Positions 55,755 to 64,000 of a stretch of 64,000 nt of DNA are shown piece after piece (position 1 is the stretch's first letter; every line of letters starts with the position of its first letter). Location of the stretch: NCBI GenBank assembly GCA_029817715.1, contig JARUPY010000602.1, positions 1,567,501 through 1,631,500 of the forward strand, in the 5' to 3' direction. The notes under the pieces were generated by a model, which searched no databases, was not told the origin of the DNA, and saw only the letters and a list, made by a program, of their open reading frames with translations. The DNA is from Melastoma dodecandrum. Its lineage: Eukaryota > Streptophyta > Magnoliopsida > Myrtales > Melastomataceae. Made by a program: the position numbers and the translations under genes.

Positions 55755-58700
55755 ATGAAAACCCTTGCCACCACCACTTCACACCCTCCCCCTATTAAAT
55801 TACTATGGTTTTTGTTGTCGGGATTCTTTCGTTTAGGGATGTCGGGGGCGATTTAGTTGTTGTAAGAAGAGGCAAACGAAGTGGGGGAGGGGGCAGGGAT
55901 TTTTAAATTGGAGCCATTCGATGATACGAGTAAAGCCGACATTCACATCGGATGAAAAAGCCCCTCAATATTTATGGGGCCCATCTGTTCATCTAATCTT
56001 AAAGCGACCTCCCATCGGACTCTCCCTTTCAGACCACGTCGCTCTCTTCATTTTCTACGTACATGACTTGTATTATACGTTAGAAACCCCCCCCCCCAAC
56101 TGAGAAGTAACCATTCTTGATTTCCGACCGCTCCCCCCCGGGGGACGTCCATCCGAGCTGCGTCAATCCCGCAATGATCCCTAACAGGATTCTCCTCATC
56201 ATCGACCAGTTTGTTACGGCTCTCCCTCCCTCGCTCGCTCTCTGTTATTGTACCTACATCCATGAAAGTGAGATGTAATCGCGGAGGGGGGGGGGATCGA
56301 GTTTGGTACGCCGAGTCGGAAAAGGGTTTCCGCCCCCGTTTTAATATATGAGGAGTGCCCTCTAAGTAACTTTGGTAATAAGAGAACGTTGCCGCGTACT
56401 AACTACATGCCATTATTCCATGTTGCAAATTGACTTCCCTTGGTGTCAAATAAACGGCATGCTTGCATTACATTAAAAAAACATCTAAATCTCGGCGTGT
56501 ACATCTTTATTGGACACGTGAATCCGCGAGGGGAATGAAGACGTGAACAGCCCTCGGAGGTCGCCATCTGCCGCATTCCATTTCGACATATTCTATCACA
56601 CCAAATGCCAAATGGAGCCGATCAATAATAATAATGCTACAGTATTCGACAATGTCGCCAAAAACGTCGAATGAGTTCTAGAACGAGAGAGGGAATATGA
56701 ATATAAAGAGGACAAAGAGACGGGCGATAACTTTGTCAATGTAATGGGAGTAAAACGACAATCGGTGGCGCCGAAGAATGAGACAAAGCGTTCATTTTGA
56801 TTATATTTTAGGACAATGGGTGGTTGGGGGGGGGGGAATATGTACACGAGACATTTAAGCGTAATGTTTCGTATCGTTCAGGGAATAAGGTTTTTGGGAT
56901 GACATTTATAGTCATTAAAGTATGTAATAACACGACATTGAAGAACTCAAAACAAAAGGGAGGCAATGTCGAGAGAGGGAGGCATCTCAAATCGGGTGAA
57001 AGGGACTGGATTTCTGTTGATTGATGCGAATTAGCCACCGCATTTGATGTAGGAGAGGACAAAGTGACTCTTTGCTTGGATAAATAGGAAGCAAAAGCAA
57101 AATCATTCCCAAAACAAAAAGAAACATTTAATGAATCAATCTCTGTTGTTGTTTTTAATCTGGGGCGGAATCTTTTGGGGTGGTTTTGCTGAGATAGGGT
57201 TGTGATGTTGGGGGAGTGGGGGGTAGTGTTTAAGCTCTCTTCTTCTCCTCCTTCTCAAAACCTAGAATCTTGTGGTGGAGGTGGAGGTGGACCCCCACTT
57301 TAAGCCACTTGTTTTCTTAGTTTCGGTTAAGCTGTTTGTGTTTCTCTTAATCACCTACTATTAGGGACACAAATTCTCCATTAACAGCAACACTTTGCCA
57401 ATAAAATCTACCCTTCCCCCTTTCCTTTTTCTGTTCACCTAACCTTTTTTTGCAACTAAAGATGAAAAATAAAATAAAATCCCTCGATGTGAAATTCCTT
57501 TCCTTTGCTTAATAGCCGGGGAATGCTTGGATCGATTTGGAATTATCCGTCGTGGGTTTAAGAGCAAAACCATACTCACGCATGCTTATCCCACCTTAGG
57601 CAAGAAGGTGGTGGGGCGAATGGGCCTTCAGAGGGCGTGTTGAGCCCAGGACCATTAGGCCCATTACATATGGAGAATAGTTGTGGGCTTTCGGCCCAAC
57701 ATCTTATTAACCCCAAGATAGTCAAATAAGCCATATTGATTAAGGCGGGATGAAGGGAATTATGTTACAAAACAAGTCGCAAAAATATTTCACAAATTAA
57801 GGGCGCATAGTTTCAAAATTTGACAAATAATGCATTGAAATCGAAATATGAAACTCCAAGTTTAATTATTAAGGAAATCGAATTTCTGAAACCCAATTCC
57901 CAAGAAGCCCTTGCGAGAACTCGATTTCAGAAACACGTTTTCCTTACGTAGTGAACTCGGACGAAGTTCTTTCATCATTTTTCCCTCTTTTAAGTATAAG
58001 GAACTCAGGTTTTATAAATTCATTTTCCTTGAAAAGCAAACACATGTTTTTTATTTATGATTTTAGAGTATTATTTATCGAATTTTTAAAACTATCGTAA
58101 ATATTCCGTGAATAACGATATTTCGAAAGGATTAAGTTGCTTAGCACAGGATGGTTGTTGTCTTAACCGGGACAGTGTCATAGTAAATGTCGCTCCGGCC
58201 TGCATCTGCGCAAATGAGAATTCTTCCCCAAACAGACTGAATCATTTAGCTTTTTGTCTACAGAAAAAGGATTTTCAATATTTTATTAACTCGTGGGATG
58301 AAAAAAGACATGCAAAGCTCAAAAATGTCAAAGCAGCCAAATTTATTGTTACTTTTACCAATTCCATCATCCGGCGACTCTTTTTGAATCTTAAGCTTTG
58401 GGCTGGGGGGGGGGGGGGGTGACGGTGGAACGCGTCATTTCCTTTTATCCTCTCGGATATCTGACTCTATTAGATAGATTAGATTAGATTGATGTTGATG
58501 TGGAAGGACTTGGCCTTTGTGCTTGGCTGGGAGGGATTACGTGGGAGAGAATCTGTCAAATAAAAGAGAAGCCGAGGGGGAGAGACTCTTTCTAACAGGT
58601 CTGGTCAGTCAGGTCTCGGTCCTATCTCTTTTAGTTCTACCACTACTACTACTACTACCTCCAATCCATACTTCTTCTTCCTCTTATTCTTATTCATGGG

Positions 58701-59215
58701 ATGCGATGTGATGGGGACCCATTCGCTGGGATTTTGCCGGTTAATTTATATATAAAAAAAAATATTTCATTTTTTAAATTATTTGAATATCATTTATTAA
58801 AATGGACAAAAAACTTATTAATTTAAAATTCAAAAGAACAAGAATTAAATTCTGTAAATTAAATATTTTATAAACTAAAATTACTTTTTTAATTAACCGT
58901 TGGGATCTCTACGATCGATCATCCCCTTTTTCCTTATATTTGGAATGGAGAGTGAATTTTTGATACAAGAAGAGTTTTTAGGACCACCCATTTTTTTTTT
59001 CTCTCTTTTGTGTTTGTGGGGGTTTATTTAAATATAACAAAACGGACAGAGAGAAACACACAAACTCCTTGTTTTTCCTTTTTCCCAGTTTTCCTTTTTG
59101 TTGACTTTCTCTTTCCAGAACCCCGCCCGATTCCTTCGTTTTATTTAGTCCTTGTTTTCCTTCCTCCTCCTCCTGTTTGTTGTTGTTGTTGTTGTGAATC
59201 TTGAAGGAAAGGAGG
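55755..59215. other. Divergent MYB103/ROH1 upstream region
   Basis: 3.5 kb without a recognised gene. It contains the MYB103 promoter (from 55755), C/G runs at 56087-56097, 56286-56295, 56826-56836 and 58405-58419, and the ROH1 5' UTR up to 59215, rich in T, TCC and TTG repeats. Confidence 0.4.
58405..58419 (+). repeat. 15-base G homopolymer
   Basis: Run of 15 G followed by TGACGGT and preceded by CTTAAGC within about 20 bases, as at 24036-24051. Confidence 0.85.
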
Positions 59216-60391
59216 ATGCCGCCGACGGATTACCAGGGCTCCTTCCTCGGCCGTATAAGCATACGCCGCAACCAGGTCGCTTCCATGGATTCCGAGGACC
59301 TCGAGGACCTCGATATCTTCCAGCGCAACATCTCCGACCGTTTCACCGACCTCCTCCCTGACTCCTCCTCCGACTCCCCCTTCCTCTCCGTCGCCTGGCT
59401 CTGCAAGCTCCTCGATGTCTACCTCTGCTGCGAGGCCGAATTCAAGGCCGTCCTCATCACCGGCCATGACCCCTCTTCTCTCTCCAAGCCCCCCCTCGAC
59501 CGCCTCCTCCCCGACCTCCTCGACCGCTGCCTCAAGTCCCTCGATATCTGCAACGCCGTCATCCACGGCATTGACACCCTCCATCACGCCACCTCCTTTG
59601 CGTCAATCGCCGCGGAGTCCCTGTCCCGCCGCCCCCTCAGCGACGGGCACGTGCGCCGCGCTCGTAAGGCCCTCATCGCCCTTCTCGCGGTCCTCGCCGC
59701 CGAGGAGAAGGAGCCATCCTCTGCTGGGGCCCACCGCACGACCGAACGCAACTGGTCGTTCGGCCGCCGTGGCGGCGGGAGCGGGAGCAGGGCGGCGTCG
59801 GGGGGTGCGGTCGTGCTGCCGAGGCCTTGGGGAGTCGGGAAGAACTGGTCGGCCGCGAAGCAGGTCCAGGCCATGTCGGCAAACCTGGTGGCCCCTCGAG
59901 GGGCAGAGTCGGGGGGTATCGCGATCCCGGTCCACGTGATGAGCGCGGTGGTGGTGTTCGTGATGTGGACGCTGGTGGCGGCGATCCCATGTCAGGAGAG
60001 GAGCGGGCTGGCGACGAGCCTGCAGCTTCCGAAGCAGGTGGTATGGGCGCAGGGGATGACAGGACTGGTGGAGAAGATAGGGGAGGAATGGAAGAGGAAG
60101 GAGAAGAAGGGAGGGGCGGGGCTGATGGAGGAGCTGCAGAAGCTGGAGAAGGTGGGGCAGAGCCTGGTGGAATTCGCGGAGGGGTACAAGTACCCGGGGG
60201 AAGAGGAGAAGGTGGAGGAGGCTGGGAAGCAGGCGGAGGAGATGGGGGAGATATGCCGGAGGATGGAGGAAGGTCTTGTCCCACTGCAGCAGCAGATAAG
60301 GGAAGTGTTCCATAGGATCGTCAGGAGCAGGGCTGGCATGCTGGAAGCCTCTGACCATGCCGCCAAGGTTTCCGCACCCCCCTCCATGTGA
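59216..60391 (+). CDS. ROH1: ROH1/BYPASS1-related (DUF793) protein
   Basis: Intronless, 391 residues. I chose MPPTDYQGSFLGRISIRRNQ (ATG 59216) over an ATG 15 bases upstream because ROH1-family proteins start MP-TD-QGSF. N-terminal helices include FQRNISDRFTDLLPD and SVAWLCKLLDVYLCCEAEFK, then DRLLPDLLDRCLKSLDICNA. A hydrophobic segment HVMSAVVVFVMWTLVAAIP near residue 250 may be a membrane helix, and the C-terminus is coiled-coil-like. Arabidopsis ROH1 (At1g63930 by recall) binds exocyst subunit EXO70 and affects seed-coat mucilage secretion. GC content is very high, with C or G in most third positions, unlike the beta-adaptin and aminopeptidase genes. Confidence 0.9.
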   Translation: MPPTDYQGSFLGRISIRRNQVASMDSEDLEDLDIFQRNISDRFTDLLPDSSSDSPFLSVAWLCKLLDVYLCCEAEFKAVLITGHDPSSLSKPPLDRLLPDLLDRCLKSLDICNAVIHGIDTLHHATSFASIAAESLSRRPLSDGHVRRARKALIALLAVLAAEEKEPSSAGAHRTTERNWSFGRRGGGSGSRAASGGAVVLPRPWGVGKNWSAAKQVQAMSANLVAPRGAESGGIAIPVHVMSAVVVFVMWTLVAAIPCQERSGLATSLQLPKQVVWAQGMTGLVEKIGEEWKRKEKKGGAGLMEELQKLEKVGQSLVEFAEGYKYPGEEEKVEEAGKQAEEMGEICRRMEEGLVPLQQQIREVFHRIVRSRAGMLEASDHAAKVSAPPSM

Positions 60392-61298
60392 AATAAGGAG
60401 GAGGAAGAAGCTTTTCTTACGATACAAAACTCAAATTATCCCCATTTTCTTATTTTCTCTTTCTCAACAACAAAACATGTTTGCTGCTTCCTGTTTCTTT
60501 TTTTTTTTTTTAGTTTGTAATAAGAAGGTTCATCTGATCTTTGGGAGTTCCCCACCCACGTACAGAAATGAGATTTTTAGATGGCGAAAAGAGCCTACCC
60601 GGGGTTTGGGTATACACACACACAAATCGATGACGATGATCTTTGTTAGAATTGGTGTTTGTTTTCCCTTCCTGGTTTTGGGGAATACTTCTTTTGGTTT
60701 AGTTTAGTTTTCTCTTACAACAACATGCGACTTAACCTCCGACCTTTAAACTTTTACCCAAACTGCCTTGAAATTAGGCTTTTCTTCTTTTTTTTTTTCT
60801 CTCTTTTGGCGGCAAATGATGATGGGATTGGGAGGAGGATTGATTTCACGTAGAGAATAATATCATAACCCTGCCATGACATGAAATTAATGCCGACTAT
60901 GTTTTATTAATGTGACACTACAACTCGCATAGCTTCGTTGGCCCGATTTCTGAGTCTAAGAATGAATTGTATTTGCCGCCGTCCTCATGGAAACAAACAA
61001 AAAAAAAAGAGAGTAAAAACTGCAAACCCAGCAATGTTAAGGCCAACCTCCGCACTCAGTTATGTTATTAGTAGCAAGTCCGACACCAAATATCCTAAAA
61101 GATACAATTATTAGGTATTATTCATTAATAGACCTTGACTTGATGGAGTCAACTAATAATAGTGTTAAACAACAAATAAAGAAAATTTAATGCGAAAGGG
61201 TTGCTCACAGTTTTATAGAGTCAAAATTGTCCAAGTCAAATTATAGAGCAGCGTTATATAATCCTAATAATTCCTTGTAATATAATACAAATACCTTC
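60392..61298. other. ROH1 3' flank
   Basis: Probable ROH1 3' UTR (60392-60860), then AT-rich spacer. No gene recognised. Confidence 0.4.
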
Positions 61299-62109
61299 AT
61301 GCATGTTTTACATCGTTTTCTCATTGAAGAATTCCGTGTCAATGAAGAATTCATGCACCTTCTGCTTCCGCTGCACGATCCACACAAAAAGGCCTGCATT
61401 GCTCTCCAAGAAATGTATCCCTACTCATTCAACCTCGTGAGTGAAATCTCCTTGCCTTTCTGCCAACCTTGCACTGCAGAACTCTCTGCAAGGAACCTCT
61501 CCATGAACCCGTCGTCTGATAGCATTTGGCACGATCAGATGCTGAGTCTGAGAAGAGACCAGTCCAAAGCTGGACATCTCTTCCTGCCGCAATGCACTAC
61601 GTCATCATTGTAGGAGTAAACGCCCCATGTCCTTGGAGAGACTGTAGATTATGTGTACCAGGTCGCGGTTGCAGCAACGCTGTCATCCTCCTCCATAACC
61701 TTGCTATGCTAATGAAGTCAGTGCCTTCGGGCATTCCACGGTGGTCCTGCAAATTGGCTATGCCCTTGAACTTTTCCTACCCGATGGCCGTGCATATGGA
61801 CGCTTTCGGGTGATCAACCAGCCATTCGTCAATCAAATCCGCACATAGCTACAAGGCAACAAGACATTCAGAACATCTCAAAATATCACTCCCCAAAAAC
61901 AATGGAAACAAAACAACTTAAAGAGCCAACAGTACCTGATTTTCCGCGAGACCCATCTGGATGACTCTGTGGGGGTTCTGGGCGGGATGGAAAGGGTCGC
62001 TCCAGTACACCTTCCATCCATCGAAGTATGGCGAGTCTTCATTGTGCCAATCGCCCATGGCCATCCTCGAGAGAGGGACACCCGTTCGGTTACTCGAGTC
62101 GGAGCCCAT
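61299..62109 (-). pseudogene. ACC synthase (ACS) pseudogene
   Basis: Remnant of 1-aminocyclopropane-1-carboxylate synthase, the PLP enzyme that makes the ethylene precursor. Exon 1 (61936-62109, 58 codons) is intact, with SPYFDGWKVYWSDPFHPAQN and VIQMGLAENQ, ending at the conserved family splice site. Exon 2 starts at 61848 with LCADLIDEWLVDHPKASICT but meets an in-frame TAG at 61777-61779. Most of the central catalytic part is missing. A later segment keeps IIYSLSKDMG, which includes the PLP-lysine region, then VYSYNDDVV after a small deletion, and further fragments (RFLAESS, MQAFL-like) in shifted frames to about 61310. Stop, deletions and frameshifts together rule out a working enzyme. Confidence 0.85.
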
Positions 62110-62769
62110 TCAAAGATCATGAAATGAAATTTGCCTGAGATGAGAATGTTGCTGCCTTTGTAATGGAATTTGCTTTGTCCGGAAACAAAGTCTCAGGGGT
62201 CAAGACTAACTTATAGGATCCGGGATGGCTGCTATTGGCGAAATCGTAATCAACTTATTATGATTTTTGCTCAAAATCAAACATCATATGTTGTTCAAGC
62301 ATTGCATAAAGATCACATAGTTCCAGGTGAATCTCATCTTCCAGTAGCAGATTTTTCCAGTTTGTAAAGTTCGTTTCTTCGGTCTTTCTCAGTCAAAGTC
62401 AAAAGCATTGGACAACCTTTACCACGTGTCCTAAATATAACTAATTCAGGAAAAGAGCCTCCATTGTTGGCCCCCTTTGAGCCCGAAAACCTTACCTCTT
62501 TGTAAAAACTAAAAATATTCTCATTTGGTCATCGAAGCAAGAACAGGCTTCGATTCGGTGACTCCACCACATCCACAGCCCAATTACACTCTGGCCGATG
62601 TGAATGACCTCTCCGTATACCCAAATCATTGTTAAATAGTAGTCCCAAACATAGTTCAAGTTAAGCTCCCCTGTTTTAACCATAGACAAGATAAGAGGCC
62701 GCCCAGATCGAAACCTCGTACGCCAGCGGCCATCTGTCTGTTTTCCTTCGTGGGGTTGGGGAGGGGTTA
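62110..62769. other. Spacer between ACS pseudogene and DDA1
   Basis: Upstream region of both genes; a short open frame at 62170-62367 has no family signature. The DDA1 promoter should lie at about 62400-62769. Confidence 0.4.
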
Positions 62770-63902
62770 ATGTTGAACGGGTGGCCGTCTCGGGATCCCC
62801 ACAACTTCCGCCAGTTCAGACCCTCGGACCCTTCCAATCCCTCCGTAAGTTCCCCTGCCCTTCTCCTCGGACGTCCTTTTCCAGAGAAAAAGTTTCGATC
62901 TTTAATGATCCTTGTCTTCGTTTGGGTTATCTGGCATCTGGGGTCTGGGGAAACCAAGCTTCGCTGTTATATTGTTTACTCGGGGTGGATTCTTGACAGC
63001 TGTTGGTGAGGATTAGAGGAAGTGACATGGTGATGTAGTATTGTTTCTGGGTTAGGTTAAAGACGGCCCGATGTTTCTCGGCTTTGGCTTAATTCATTTC
63101 CTCGGGTTACTGGTGCTTCTGGGTATTTTATTCGTCAATTTGTAATAACCCGATGGTCTTTTCTGGTGGGACGTTCGTCCTTTTCTTTTTTCCCTCTCAT
63201 TCTTTCCTTTAAGTTTAGACTTAAGATTCTCTGATTCTATAGGGACCTGTTCTCTTTGGCAATGCTGGAGAGCTTGCCTGTAATTCTGTTTTGAGATCGG
63301 GAACATTGGGGCCATGCATTTGGTGGTGTCATCTGCAGATGACGGATACATAAAGTTGTCTTAGAATCATAATGGCAAGAAGACATCTGAGTTTCGACTG
63401 GTTAAGCGTGCAGTGTTTAGCATATTGCCTTTTGATTTCAATGAAATTCTGTAGATAATAGTTGCTATAGTGTGAATATCCTATTTATATCATCTCGTGA
63501 TGAAGTCTGATTTCGGTGCTCCGTTAACTGCTGATTAATTCACCAACCATCGTTTTTCTGTCATAAGAGAGTTCATTCATGCTACGTGATTCTTTCAGAA
63601 CTAATTTACCTTAGTCCAGGATGCATGATTCCTGATGCTTTTCTTCCTTTGAGCTTTTACATTATCAACGACCCAGCAGAAGATTTGTTGTGTTTTGCCA
63701 ACTGTGTGCATCATCTGAAACTCAAATGCAAATTATGTGGAGGCACCCTTAATTGAAAGTTAGGCTATTTTGGCCCATGTCATCCTTGCTTACATGCAAC
63801 GATCGACGCTTCATTAGATTGATTACTGTGATTAAATGCAGAAAATGGCAGCTACCACTTATTGTCCCACTCATTCCAGGACTCTACCACCTCCTGATCA
63901 AG
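62770..63902 (+). CDS. DDA1: DDA1 (DET1-DDB1-associated protein 1), 5' part
   Basis: Two exons are in the window: 62770-62844 (25 codons, ending DPSNPS at a GTAAGT donor) and 63842-63902, starting KMAATTYCPTHSRTLPPPDQ. The rest lies beyond the right edge. Plant DDA1 opens with WPS-DPHNF-QLRPSDPSNPS followed by PTHSRTLPPPDQVI, which matches closely. DDA1 is a small substrate receptor or adaptor of the COP10-DET1-DDB1 module of CUL4 ubiquitin ligases; in Arabidopsis it directs turnover of ABA receptors such as PYL8. Intron 1 (62845-63841) is nearly 1 kb. By recall the orthologue is At5g41560, again in the block that includes PLAC8, RING and BEL1. Confidence 0.9.
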
Positions 63903-64000
63903 GTTGCCGGGTTGTCTCGTTGATTTATCTTCGGTGGTTGTGGTCAATTTTTGCTATCTTAGGCTTTCATTTCTACTTTTGTATGAACTTGGTGTGCATT

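Noticed and set aside
59603..60427. Long minus-strand frames over ROH1
   Set aside because: Stop-poor because the gene is GC-rich; the plus-strand frame has the clear family match.
62170..62367. 65-codon frame before DDA1
   Set aside because: No recognised motif; probably chance in the DDA1/ACS spacer.

Overview
This is nuclear DNA from a flowering plant. The evidence is spliced genes with GT-AG and GC-AG introns, plant-specific families (BELL homeodomain, R2R3-MYB, TNP-type TIR-NB-ARC, ROH1/BYPASS, DDA1), and a Ty3/gypsy chromovirus primed by initiator-methionine tRNA. Coding sequence near 59-60 kb is very GC-rich, and intergenic DNA carries many long G/C homopolymers. That composition would suit a monocot, magnoliid or other early-branching lineage, but I cannot name the species.

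Layout: 0.2-6.5 kb, a puromycin-sensitive M1 aminopeptidase (MPA1 type, minus strand) with an unusual run of tiny exons. 6.83-12.89 kb, a 6.06 kb Tekay/Del-like chromovirus with near-identical LTRs and a 5-bp target-site duplication, inserted at the 5' end of the aminopeptidase gene. 14.4-17.3 kb, a TNP gene (TIR-NB-ARC-TPR) with two frame breaks. 18.1 kb, a tRNA-Thr fragment. 19.0-23.8 kb, AP-1/AP-2 beta-adaptin (minus). 26.6-27.7 kb, a CCT-motif protein (minus). 28.2-32.5 kb, a tandem pair of PLAC8-family genes (plus). 33.8-34.3 kb, a BRH1-like RING-H2 protein (minus). 34.3-47.2 kb, a gene-poor stretch with a decayed non-autonomous LTR element. 47.2-49.9 kb, BEL1 (plus). 51.4 kb, a short PKRGQ-motif protein (minus). 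54.1-55.8 kb, MYB103 (minus). 59.2-60.4 kb, ROH1 (plus). 61.3-62.1 kb, an ACC-synthase pseudogene (minus). 62.8 kb to the window end, the first two exons of DDA1 (plus).

The gene content is not random. From memory, the Arabidopsis counterparts lie in three segments: At1g63770-At1g63930 (aminopeptidase, CCT, PLAC8, RING, MYB103, ROH1), At5g41380-At5g41560 (CCT, PLAC8, RING, BEL1, DDA1) and At4g23440-At4g23470 (TNP, beta-adaptin, PLAC8). The window looks like one pre-duplication block that Arabidopsis split by genome duplication and gene loss.

The genes do not form a single pathway. They cover peptide turnover, clathrin-coat trafficking, exocyst-linked secretion (ROH1), ubiquitin ligases (BRH1-like RING, DDA1), development and secondary wall (BEL1, MYB103), and a TIR-domain NLR relative. 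Several otherwise conserved frames carry single-base insertions or deletions, so assembly error and recent decay both need testing.
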